Assembly: GCA_043718065.1 (NCBI GenBank)
Contig: JAYSWJ010000103.1
Coordinates: forward strand, 1-12,225
Length of the DNA stretch: 12,225 nt
Origin: JAAFIP01 sp043718065
GTDB taxonomy: Bacteria > Pseudomonadota > Gammaproteobacteria > Burkholderiales > Burkholderiaceae_C
Direction: 5' to 3'
The position numbers were made by a program, and so were the translations under genes. This document shows, one piece after another, positions 6,457 to 12,225 of this stretch. Each line of letters opens with the position of its first letter. Within the stretch, counting starts at the first letter, position 1. The notes under the pieces are model-generated. The model was not told the origin of the DNA and made no database searches. It saw only the letters and a program-made list of their open reading frames with translations.

Positions 6457-7728
6457 ATGGGGCAGTACTACGATACATTAGAAACTCGCGATCCTGCAGC
6501 ACGCGAGGCAACGCACTTAGCCGCTTTGCCTGCACAGATTGCACATGCACAACAATGCGCACCTGCCATGCGCGACGCCTTGTCTGGCGTTGATCCTCAC
6601 AGTATCACCACCCGGGCTGCGTTGGCCAAGCTGCCTGTTACGCGCAAGTCAGATTTGCACGATCGGCAAAAAGCGGCCCACGCGTCATTAAAAGACGCAC
6701 ACAGCGCAGACGTTTTCGGTGGTTTCAGCACAGTAGGCTACGGCCCACACATGCCCCGCGTGTTTGCCAGCCCCGGCCCGATCTACGAACCCGAGGGTAC
6801 CAGCCGCGACTATTGGCGCATGGCGCGTGCCATCTATGCAGCAGGCTTTCGCAGCGGCGAGCTGGTGCACAACTGCTTTAGCTACCACTTTGTACCTGCT
6901 GGCTCGCTGATGGAAACCGGCGCACATGCGCTGGGCTGCACAGTTTTCCCCGGCGGCACGGGGCAAACCGAACAACAAGTGCAAGCCATGGCCCAGCTGC
7001 AGCCAGCAGGCTACATCGGCACGCCCAGTTTCTTCAAAATTATTGTCGAAAAAGCTGCTGAGATGGGTGTGCCGCTACCCACAGTCAAAAAAGCTATGGT
7101 CGGCGGTGAGGCTTTTCCACCCAGCCTGCGTGATTGGTTTACTGAGCGCGGTATCGACGTGTACCAATGCTTTGCTACGGCAGATCTAGGCTCTATTGCA
7201 TATGAAACCTCTGCGCGCCAAGGCCTGGTGCTAGACGAAGGCGTGGTGGTAGAAATCGTACGCCCAGGCACAGGCGACCCCGTGCCAGAAGGCGAAGTAG
7301 GCGAGCTAGTGGTCACTACGCTAAACCCTACCTACCCATTGATTCGGTTTGGCACCGGTGACCTGACCGCCGTGTTGCCCGGCCACTGCCCTACAGGTCG
7401 CACCAACACCCGCATTAAAGGCTGGATGGGCCGCGCCGACCAAACCACCAAAATTCGCGGCATGTTTGTGCATGCCGCGCAAGTGGCTGAGATTGCCAAA
7501 CGCTTCCCCGAAGTGGCCAAAGCACGCCTAGTGGTCAGCGGTGAGATGGCCAACGATGCCATGCTGCTGAAGGTGGAGACCTCATGCACTGGCCCAGATG
7601 AGCTGGCACAGAAAATCAGCGAAGCGATTCGCGATGTGACCAAACTGCGCGGTGATGTTGAACTGGTTAGCCCCGGCAGCCTGCCTAACGACGGCAAAGT
7701 GATTGAGGATGTGCGCAGCTACAAATAA
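6457..7728 (+). CDS. PaaK-family AMP-dependent ligase (phenylacetate-CoA ligase-like)
   Basis: A 423-residue adenylate-forming enzyme expected to join a carboxylic acid to CoA at the expense of ATP. ATG 6457 is preferred over the TTG at 6454 because a near-perfect Shine-Dalgarno, AAGGAGG (6443-6449), is 7 bases before it. Recognisable blocks: LPVTRKSDL (59-67), YIGTPSFFKIIVEKA (186-200), KAMVGGEAF (212-220), the A5-like stretch DVYQCFATADLG (234-245), LIRFGTGDLT (295-304, ribose-binding Asp), hinge GRADQTTKIRGMFVHAAQV (325-343), and the A10 lysine Lys414 in LPNDGKVIEDVR. The usual A3 phosphate loop SSGTTGxPT is not seen; RVFASPGPIYEPEG (101-114) occupies that position. This may be a subfamily trait linked to transporters rather than decay, since the frame is intact. 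Immediately downstream of livF, it probably activates the imported acid. Substrate is undetermined. Confidence 0.85.
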   Translation: MGQYYDTLETRDPAAREATHLAALPAQIAHAQQCAPAMRDALSGVDPHSITTRAALAKLPVTRKSDLHDRQKAAHASLKDAHSADVFGGFSTVGYGPHMPRVFASPGPIYEPEGTSRDYWRMARAIYAAGFRSGELVHNCFSYHFVPAGSLMETGAHALGCTVFPGGTGQTEQQVQAMAQLQPAGYIGTPSFFKIIVEKAAEMGVPLPTVKKAMVGGEAFPPSLRDWFTERGIDVYQCFATADLGSIAYETSARQGLVLDEGVVVEIVRPGTGDPVPEGEVGELVVTTLNPTYPLIRFGTGDLTAVLPGHCPTGRTNTRIKGWMGRADQTTKIRGMFVHAAQVAEIAKRFPEVAKARLVVSGEMANDAMLLKVETSCTGPDELAQKISEAIRDVTKLRGDVELVSPGSLPNDGKVIEDVRSYK

Positions 7729-7754
7729 TGCTCTGCGCTGCAGATTGCTATAGA

Positions 7755-7827
7755 TTAAATAGCTGCTTGAGCAGGTTCTACGGCCTGCAAGGCTATTTAA
7801 GCAGTATAACTTGAGTGCTTAAATAGC
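7755..7827. terminator. Alternating inverted repeats between PaaK-like gene and rhodanese gene (possible two-way terminator)
   Basis: Three copies of one arm alternate in direction: TTAAATAGC (7755-7763), GCTATTTAAGCA (7792-7803) and TGCTTAAATAGC (7816-7827). The middle arm can pair with the first, enclosing an inner GCAGG/CCTGC stem, or with the last as a perfect 12-bp stem with a 12-base loop, but not with both at once. The third arm contains the stop codon of the convergent rhodanese gene. Lying between convergent genes, it plausibly ends transcription from both sides, though no long U-tract is present. It includes the second copy of the repeat also seen at 6402-6417. Confidence 0.55.
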
Positions 7828-8340
7828 TGGTAGCGATGCAGCGCGCACACCATGCCCCGCCATCCGCGCATCTACAGGTGCGCTGTGCAAACGCACCAAG
7901 TGCTGGGGCACTGGTTTGGCATGCACTGCGTCAACGCTTAAGGCTCGGCCCGTCATCTGCCATTCGGCGGTACCGCCCACCAGCCACAGTACGCGACCTG
8001 TGGCGTAAGCCGACAGCGTCTGCCACAGTGCCTGTGCGTTCGCATCGCCCGGCTCGCCCACCACCAACACCGTGCGCGACAGATCGGCACCTGCGTCGGA
8101 CACCCACCGCTGTAGCACCTCTACGCTTTGGGCGGCAGCATCGCTAGGCAAGCGCACCGCTTGGGGCAAATGCCCTTGGGCATAGGCGCTGGCGCTGCGC
8201 AAATCTACCACGCTAGCACCGTGTGCCATAGCCTGCGCGGCAGCGTCGGCAGACACCGCTTCGTGCCCCGCAGCATGAGCTGGGGCGGTGCCCATAAGTG
8301 CCAAACAAACCAACGCCAAACTGAGAGAAATCTTTTGCAT
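7819..8340 (-). CDS. Secreted rhodanese-fold protein lacking the catalytic cysteine
   Basis: A 173-residue protein read from ATG 8340; a GTG 17 codons upstream (8391) is possible but would bury the signal peptide. It begins MQKISLSLALVCLALMG and has an APAHA cleavage site near residues 19-23, so it is probably periplasmic. The rhodanese fold is indicated by VVDLRSASAYAQGHLPQAV (44-62) and by GGTAEWQMTGRAL (122-134), matching the family's GGWxxW-xxG-P ending. Active rhodaneses carry a Cys at the start of the loop after the central strand; here that strand reads TVLVVGEPGDAN with no Cys. The only Cys is in the signal peptide. It is therefore probably a non-catalytic, binding-type rhodanese domain. 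No convincing Shine-Dalgarno precedes either start. The gene looks more GC-rich than its neighbours. Role unknown; it is divergent from a TctC-type protein gene. Confidence 0.75.
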   Translation of the reverse strand: MQKISLSLALVCLALMGTAPAHAAGHEAVSADAAAQAMAHGASVVDLRSASAYAQGHLPQAVRLPSDAAAQSVEVLQRWVSDAGADLSRTVLVVGEPGDANAQALWQTLSAYATGRVLWLVGGTAEWQMTGRALSVDAVHAKPVPQHLVRLHSAPVDARMAGHGVRAASLPAI

Positions 8341-8464
8341 AGGCTGCAATGTAGTGGCGCACCTGCAAATCGTCCAATACAAAGAAATCACAAGTACATA
8401 GCGTTTGGTGATAAGCGCGTAAGTGCTTGCCCTGTCTAGGGTTTGTACGGTGCGCTGTCATCCT

Positions 8465-8478
8465 GAAATACGTATTTC
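8465..8478. promoter_or_regulatory. Perfect 14-bp palindrome in the divergent rhodanese/TctC gap (candidate operator)
   Basis: GAAATACGTATTTC is identical to its own reverse complement. It lies in the 198-bp gap between two divergent genes, 74 bp before the TctC-type start codon and about 125 bp before the rhodanese start, a fitting place for a regulator controlling one or both. The protein that would bind is unknown and no regulator gene is adjacent. Confidence 0.45.
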
Positions 8479-8481
8479 CCG

Positions 8482-8512
8482 TTGTGAGACAAGGGCGCAG
8501 GTGCGCTACATT
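8482..8512 (+). promoter_or_regulatory. Weak candidate promoter for the TctC-type gene
   Basis: TTGTGA (8482-8487) and TACATT (8507-8512) lie just downstream of the 14-bp palindrome, but the 19-bp spacing is longer than ideal. The call rests on position as much as on sequence. Confidence 0.25.
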
Positions 8513-8538
8513 TAACTCATATTTATCAGGGGCTACCC

Positions 8539-9537
8539 ATGTTCGTTAAACGTTTAACCTTTATCGCTGCTGCAGCGGCCTTAGCATTGTCGGCGCTGGG
8601 CACTGCGTCGGCCCAAGACTTCCCGGTCAAAGACAAAGCTATCACCTTGGTCGTGCCGTTTGCTGCAGGCGGCCCAACTGACCGCGTAGCACGCGACTTT
8701 GCCGCCGCGCTGAGCAAAACCCTAGGTAACCACAGCGTAGTGGTCGAGAACGTAGCGGGTGCTTCAGGCTCTATTGGCGCCAACAAAATTGCCAAAGCTT
8801 CGCCGGATGGCTATAGCTTGTTGTTGCACCACATTGGCATGGCCACCATGCCTGTGTTGCTACGCAGCATCCCGTTCAAAGTCGAAAACGACTTTGAATA
8901 CTTGGGCATGGTTAATGAAGTTCCCATGACCATGCTGGGTCGCCCCACTTTGGCGGCTAACAATTTTGCCGAGATGACCACTTGGGCCAATGCCAATAAA
9001 GGCAAAATCAACATCGGCAACGCCGGTATCGGCTCTGCATCGCACCTGTGCGGCCTGATGGTACAAAACGCCATGAAGATCGAGATGACCACCGTGCCCT
9101 ACAAAGGCACAGCGCCTGCCATGGTAGATTTGATCGGCGGCCAGATTGATTTGATGTGCGACCAAACCACCGCTACCACGTCGCAAATTGAAGGTAAAAA
9201 AGTTAAAGCCTACGCTATTACCACCAGCAAGCGCGTTAACACATCTGTACTCAAGGACTTGCCTACCTTGCAAGAAGTGGGATTTAAAGGCCTAGAAGTG
9301 AATATCTGGCACGCACTGTATGCCCCTAAAGGTACCCCAGCCGCAGTGCAAAAGAAACTGAACGACGCGTTGAAAGTGGCGCTCAAAGACCCAGAGTTCG
9401 TTAAGAAACAAGAGGGCTTAGGCGCTGTGGTGATCAATGACAACCGTACCGACCCGGCTGAGCACAAAAAATACGTCATGGCCGAAATTGCCAAGTGGGG
9501 CCCAGTTATCAAGGCTGCTGGCGTCTACGCTGACTAA
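8539..9537 (+). CDS. Bug/TctC-family periplasmic solute-binding protein
   Basis: A 332-residue secreted binding protein of the Bug (TctC-like) family, members of which bind small carboxylates and related compounds in the periplasm. The signal peptide MFVKRLTFIAAAAALALSAL with cleavage after TASA (about residue 25) is clear. The mature N-terminus has the family strand ITLVVPFAAGGPTDRVAR, then VVVENVAGASGSIGANKIAKA and SPDGYSLLLHHIGMA. The ligand-site blocks NIGNAGIGSASHLCG and TVPYKGTAPAMVDLIGGQIDLM follow, as does LPTLQEVGFKGLEV. The length is normal. AGGGG (8528-8532) lies 6 bases before the ATG and supports the start. No TctA/TctB membrane genes are nearby, so it is one of the orphan Bug proteins common in Burkholderiales. 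Its ligand and partner cannot be inferred. Confidence 0.92.
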   Translation: MFVKRLTFIAAAAALALSALGTASAQDFPVKDKAITLVVPFAAGGPTDRVARDFAAALSKTLGNHSVVVENVAGASGSIGANKIAKASPDGYSLLLHHIGMATMPVLLRSIPFKVENDFEYLGMVNEVPMTMLGRPTLAANNFAEMTTWANANKGKINIGNAGIGSASHLCGLMVQNAMKIEMTTVPYKGTAPAMVDLIGGQIDLMCDQTTATTSQIEGKKVKAYAITTSKRVNTSVLKDLPTLQEVGFKGLEVNIWHALYAPKGTPAAVQKKLNDALKVALKDPEFVKKQEGLGAVVINDNRTDPAEHKKYVMAEIAKWGPVIKAAGVYAD

Positions 9538-9566
9538 ACCTCATTTATTTTTTTGCAATGCGTCGC

Positions 9567-9593
9567 GCAGGCAGCGATTTATCTTCTGCCTGC
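9567..9593. terminator. Inverted repeat at the convergent TctC/kinase boundary (possible terminator)
   Basis: GCAGGCAG (9567-9574) and CTGCCTGC (9586-9593) form a perfect 8-bp stem with an 11-base loop that contains the kinase stop codon. It sits between convergent genes, as terminators do. There is no U-tract directly after it on either strand; the T-run at 9548-9554 precedes the stem on the + strand, so the call is tentative. Confidence 0.4.
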
Positions 9594-11513
9594 AGCAAGA
9601 CTAAGTACACGCTGTAAATCTTCAACACGCAGTGGTTTAGTGATAAATTCATTCATGCCTACTACCATAGCCCGCTCGCGGTACTCGGGCATAGCATGGG
9701 CGCTGGCCCCGCAAATGTAGATGGGTTTGCGCTCGGCTTGATGCTCCCATTCGCGTAAGTTTTGCGTAGCAACATAGCCGTCCATAATTGGCATTTCGCA
9801 GTCCATAAAGACAAGATCAAACGCGCTGTCTTGCGCCATCAAAATTGTCAAAGCTTGAGCACCGTCATGGGCCGTTTGCACTTGCACACCCAGTCTTTGC
9901 AATTGCGCTGTGATCACTTGCAGGTTGATAGGATAGTCGTCCACCACCAATATTTTCAGGTGTCCAAATTCGCCGGCAGTTATCTCATTTGGGGCTGTTT
10001 TAAGAAGTGCTTGCGTTTGCGCTATCTGCGTAGGCACAGTAAACCAAAATAACGCGCCTTTGCCTAGGTCGCTGCGCACACCTATCTCGCCCTGCATCAG
10101 ATTGACTAATTGTTGCGATATAGACAAACCCAAACCACTACCGCCAAAGCGTCGATAGATCGTAGGGTCTGCCTGGCTGTAGGCTTCAAACAAGTGCGCT
10201 TGCTGCGCCTTTGCTATGCCGATGCCTGTGTCTTGGATTTCGAACCGAACGCGTGCAGTCGTGCTGCTGTCCATTGACAAATCTACCCGCACTGTGATTT
10301 GACCTTGCGATGTAAACTTGTAAGCATTGCCTATCAAATTAATCAGCACCTGCCTGATACGCAGCGGGTCGCCTACGAGCGACGGCAAATTGTCTGCAAG
10401 CTGAATGTCCAATTGAATACCTGACTGCAACGCTTGGTAAGAAAACAATGTGCGGCACTCTTGCATCAGGTTAGGTAGTTTGAAGACGATATGCTCCAGC
10501 TCTATTCCGTCCGCTTCGATCTTGGCGTAATCCAGAATATCGTTGAGTACTAGCAACACAGACTCACCAGACTTGTGGATAGTAGATACAAAACCCTGCT
10601 GCTCTTTATTCAAAGGTGTGGTGGCTAATAGCTGCGTCATGCCAATCACGCCATTCATGGGTGTGCGAATCTCGTGACTCATAATAGCTAAAAAACTGCT
10701 TTTGGCCTGCGCCATTTGCTCTGCTATGGCACGCGCTTTGACTTGCGTCTCTAGGCTACGGGTGTAATGCTTTACGTCTTGCAAATTCTCACGCACATAG
10801 ATGTAGCCCAGCATAGGGATCGCGGTCAGGTAGAAAATGCGACTTATAGGGTTGAATATGTTTTCATAGACCTCCCCTAGCGCTAGATCCGGCAGTTTAA
10901 AAAAATCTGCAATGAAAAAGAAACTAAACGCAGTCACCACCGTGTTGCGCTGCCAGCCTTTGACTTTGACTGCCAAAATAACTGCCGCCAGTAAGAACCA
11001 GCTACTAGAGTTGATGTGAAACACCCAGTCGCACCAAGTCTGCCCAAATTTAGAAGCCGGGTTAGCTTGAATAAACTGCGACCACCACCAAAAAGTAACC
11101 ACGTAGCACAGCGCAGTGCTGCTAAGCGCTACCTGCAGATAGCGCCGGGTAAGTTTTTCGTCGTCCAAAAGGTAGCGCAGGTAAGCGGCCGCAACGATGA
11201 CCTGGGATGCTGTGCGTACCGCATGCTCTAGCGGTGGAAATATCTCATGCAAACTGACAGGATCAACCCATTTTAAAGCTTGCACTACAGCCAGCAAAAG
11301 CATGAATATTTCACGCGAAAAACCTAGCCCGAAGCCCCACATCAACAATAGCTCGCGCGGGCTTTGTGTTTCGCGGTGTTTAGTGCGAGCGAAAACAAAC
11401 AGAAATCCAAAAAACAGCGCCGCAAATACGAAGTGGGCAATGCCAAAATTAATGCCGCCGTACGAACCCGTGATTTGCGACAGCAGGCCTAACAGTGTTT
11501 TTAGCTCGTTCAT
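9579..11513 (-). CDS. Hybrid sensor histidine kinase with seven-helix membrane sensor and C-terminal receiver
   Basis: A 644-residue inner-membrane sensor. Residues 1-240 carry about seven hydrophobic segments (near 22-43, 54-79, 98-115, 127-148, 170-184, 191-207, 225-240) with no large periplasmic loop; I do not recognise the sensor family. A short coiled linker (about 243-272) leads to the dimerisation/phosphoacceptor helix with His280 in MSHEIRTPMNG. The ATPase domain shows an N-box (INLIGNAYKF, Asn396), G1 DTGIGIA (428-434) and G2 GGSGLGL (457-463). The receiver (about 519-640) has the acidic pair Asp525-Asp526, phosphoacceptor Asp571 in FMDCEMP, and Lys626 in ITKPL. All catalytic residues appear intact. 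A hybrid kinase needs a separate HPt, and one is encoded divergently at 11699. The start at 11513 gives a sensible N-terminus but lacks a Shine-Dalgarno. Signal sensed and final output are unknown. Confidence 0.92.
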   Translation of the reverse strand: MNELKTLLGLLSQITGSYGGINFGIAHFVFAALFFGFLFVFARTKHRETQSPRELLLMWGFGLGFSREIFMLLLAVVQALKWVDPVSLHEIFPPLEHAVRTASQVIVAAAYLRYLLDDEKLTRRYLQVALSSTALCYVVTFWWWSQFIQANPASKFGQTWCDWVFHINSSSWFLLAAVILAVKVKGWQRNTVVTAFSFFFIADFFKLPDLALGEVYENIFNPISRIFYLTAIPMLGYIYVRENLQDVKHYTRSLETQVKARAIAEQMAQAKSSFLAIMSHEIRTPMNGVIGMTQLLATTPLNKEQQGFVSTIHKSGESVLLVLNDILDYAKIEADGIELEHIVFKLPNLMQECRTLFSYQALQSGIQLDIQLADNLPSLVGDPLRIRQVLINLIGNAYKFTSQGQITVRVDLSMDSSTTARVRFEIQDTGIGIAKAQQAHLFEAYSQADPTIYRRFGGSGLGLSISQQLVNLMQGEIGVRSDLGKGALFWFTVPTQIAQTQALLKTAPNEITAGEFGHLKILVVDDYPINLQVITAQLQRLGVQVQTAHDGAQALTILMAQDSAFDLVFMDCEMPIMDGYVATQNLREWEHQAERKPIYICGASAHAMPEYRERAMVVGMNEFITKPLRVEDLQRVLSLAAGRR

Positions 11514-11578
11514 ATTTACAAATGGTCAATTTGAGTGAAATTACCGCATCCACCGCACTCCAACAACTGTAATACTTT

Positions 11579-11586
11579 ATTATAAT
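11579..11586. promoter_or_regulatory. Overlapping two-way TATAAT (possible -10 elements for kinase gene)
   Basis: TATAAT is present on the + strand (11581-11586) and on the - strand (11584 down to 11579), centred on TTATAA. It lies 66-73 bp upstream of the kinase start. No good -35 is seen at the right distance on either strand, so activity would probably need an activator, or the match is chance in AT-rich DNA. Confidence 0.3.
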
Positions 11587-11601
11587 TTTGTGCGGCCAAT
11601 T

Positions 11602-11613
11602 GCATTTAAATGC
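11602..11613. promoter_or_regulatory. Perfect 12-bp palindrome in the kinase/HPt gap
   Basis: GCATTTAAATGC is self-complementary and ends 6 bp before the CRP-type site at 11620. It could be a second operator in the divergent promoter region; the cognate regulator is unknown. Confidence 0.35.
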
Positions 11614-11619
11614 TTATCT

Positions 11620-11635
11620 TGTGAAACATATCACA
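11620..11635. promoter_or_regulatory. CRP/Vfr-type binding site, TGTGA-N6-TCACA
   Basis: TGTGA (11620-11624), six bases AACATA, then TCACA (11631-11635) match the CRP-family consensus at all ten specified positions. The centre is about 71 bp upstream of the HPt start codon and about 114 bp upstream of the kinase start codon. If GACAAT (11655-11660) is the -10 for the HPt gene, the site would be centred near -40, close to a class II activator position. This supports control by a CRP/FNR-superfamily protein using the CRP half-site rather than the FNR one (TTGAT). Confidence 0.55.
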
Positions 11636-11698
11636 TTAGCTTTAAAGCCAGATAGACAATAAATTTCTGAAAATGTACATTGCGCTTTTAAGACAAAT

Positions 11699-12073
11699 AT
11701 GTATACCGCTTTAAAAATGCTTAATCATTCTCCTATTCACGCTGAGATATTTGCAGAATTTCAAAATTTAATGTCGCAAGATACTGTGATGCACCAAATG
11801 CAATTGCTACTAGATCCACAGCATAGCGATGTACATGCCATGGTCGATTTGTTAGATCAGGGCGCAGAACAAGCCAAGCGTAGCGCGCACCAGCTCAAAG
11901 GGGCATGCCAACTGATGGGTTTTACCAGCATGGCTGACGTCTTGAGCCGTATTGAACACGCGGCCACGCAGCAAGACAATACTGTGCCCATCGCATTACG
12001 GCAACAATTGTTCAATGCGGCTAACGAAACACGCCTTGCAGTGGCCCATTTGTTAGTGCACAAGGCAACATAA
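11699..12073 (+). CDS. Stand-alone HPt (histidine phosphotransfer) protein
   Basis: A 124-residue cytoplasmic protein with the HPt motif AHQLKGACQLMGFTSMADVLSRIE (63-86): phosphoacceptor His64, then Lys67-Gly68 and the conserved Gly74. The rest is predicted helical, as expected for a four-helix HPt bundle, and no other domain is attached. HPt proteins carry phosphate from a hybrid kinase receiver to a final response regulator. The hybrid kinase across the divergent 185-bp gap lacks its own HPt, so the two are natural partners; this pairing is inference from position and domain make-up. The start at 11699 has no Shine-Dalgarno; ATG 11717 is an alternative that would still leave the motif whole. 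Confidence 0.85.
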   Translation: MYTALKMLNHSPIHAEIFAEFQNLMSQDTVMHQMQLLLDPQHSDVHAMVDLLDQGAEQAKRSAHQLKGACQLMGFTSMADVLSRIEHAATQQDNTVPIALRQQLFNAANETRLAVAHLLVHKAT

Positions 12074-12164
12074 GCCTCGCTCTGCGTTCTTTGCGCCTGA
12101 CTCGCACTGTGGTCAGTAGTTGTGGCTGTTGTTTCAGGTTTAAGATAGATAGACTGCAGCTCTA

Positions 12165-12179
12165 ATGGAGTCACTCCAT
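12165..12179 (+). promoter_or_regulatory. Hairpin enclosing the ribosome-binding site and start codon of the last gene
   Basis: ATGGAG (12165-12170) and CTCCAT (12174-12179) are perfect complements around TCA. The first arm holds the Shine-Dalgarno GGAG (12167-12170) and the second holds the first two bases of the start codon ATG (12178-12180). Folding would hide both, so translation may be limited by this structure. The stem is short (6 bp), so the effect may be mild. Confidence 0.4.
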
Positions 12180-12225
12180 GCTATTTAAATCAGAAAATCG
12201 CCGTACAGCCCAATTAATTCTTGCT
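12178..12225 (+). CDS. 5' end of an unidentified gene, cut by the window edge
   Basis: Sixteen codons are visible, reading MLFKSENRRTAQLILA, with no stop before the end. A Shine-Dalgarno GGAG (12167-12170) stands 7 bases before the ATG, which is the main reason to call it a gene. It starts 104 bp after the HPt gene on the same strand, so it could belong to the same signalling locus. From 16 residues no family can be named. The preceding gap (12074-12177) shows a poor promoter candidate: TTGTGG at 12120 and TAAGAT at 12141, with only 15 bp between. Confidence 0.5.
   Translation, partial: MLFKSENRRTAQLILA

Noticed and set aside
8341..8391. GTG start extending the rhodanese-like protein by 17 residues
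   Set aside because: It would put a polar, Cys-containing stretch before a complete signal peptide that begins at Met 8340.
8128..8461. Open frames on both strands in and around the rhodanese start
   Set aside because: They overlap the better-supported secreted rhodanese gene or the divergent promoter gap and show no domain or ribosome site.
9544..9554. T-rich run after the TctC-type gene as an intrinsic terminator
   Set aside because: No hairpin precedes the T-run on the + strand; the only stem lies after it.

Overview
The window looks like a chromosomal segment of a betaproteobacterium, most likely Burkholderiales and possibly Comamonadaceae. The clues are moderate GC, a solitary Bug/TctC-type binding protein, a branched-chain-amino-acid-type (HAAT) ABC transporter flanked by two acyl-CoA-forming ligases, and intergenic palindromic repeats of a style I associate with that order. 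The organism assignment is inference; no rRNA or tRNA gene is present.

Layout. Bases 1-7728 are one co-directional catabolic/uptake cluster on the + strand: the 3' end of a large AMP-forming acyl-CoA synthetase (1-652), a LivG-type ATPase (906-1688), LivH- and LivM-type permeases (1824-2753, 2763-3839), a periplasmic binding protein (4017-5348), a LivF-type ATPase (5485-6309) and a PaaK-family AMP ligase (6457-7728). All five parts of a complete importer are present, and the two ligases bracket it. The simplest reading is import of a carboxylic acid (aromatic or aliphatic) followed by CoA activation in the cytoplasm. The real substrate cannot be read from the sequence, and the liv names describe family only. 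The inter-gene gaps are unusually rich in structure: a 186-bp inverted-repeat element before livG, a nested palindrome before livH, a 14-bp tandem repeat plus a 9-bp-arm dyad before the binding-protein gene, twin hairpins before livF, and two related repeats in opposite orientation on either side of the PaaK-like gene.

Bases 7819-8340 (- strand) encode a secreted rhodanese-fold protein with no catalytic cysteine. It is divergent from an orphan Bug/TctC-type binding protein (8539-9537, + strand), and their shared gap carries a perfect 14-bp palindrome. Bases 9579-11513 (- strand) encode a 7-TM hybrid histidine kinase with a receiver domain. Across a 185-bp gap with a perfect CRP-type half-site pair (TGTGA-N6-TCACA), a stand-alone HPt phosphotransfer protein reads the other way (11699-12073). 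These two form a likely phosphorelay whose output regulator is not in view. The window ends in the first 16 codons of another + strand gene, whose Shine-Dalgarno and start codon lie in a small perfect hairpin.

No stretch over 300 bp lacks a gene. I see no rRNA, tRNA, CRISPR, transposase or phage gene. I did not find a clearly new system. The most worthwhile leads are the possible element insertion at the synthetase/livG junction, the degenerate A3 motif of the PaaK-like ligase, the cysteine-less rhodanese and the divergent kinase/HPt regulatory region.
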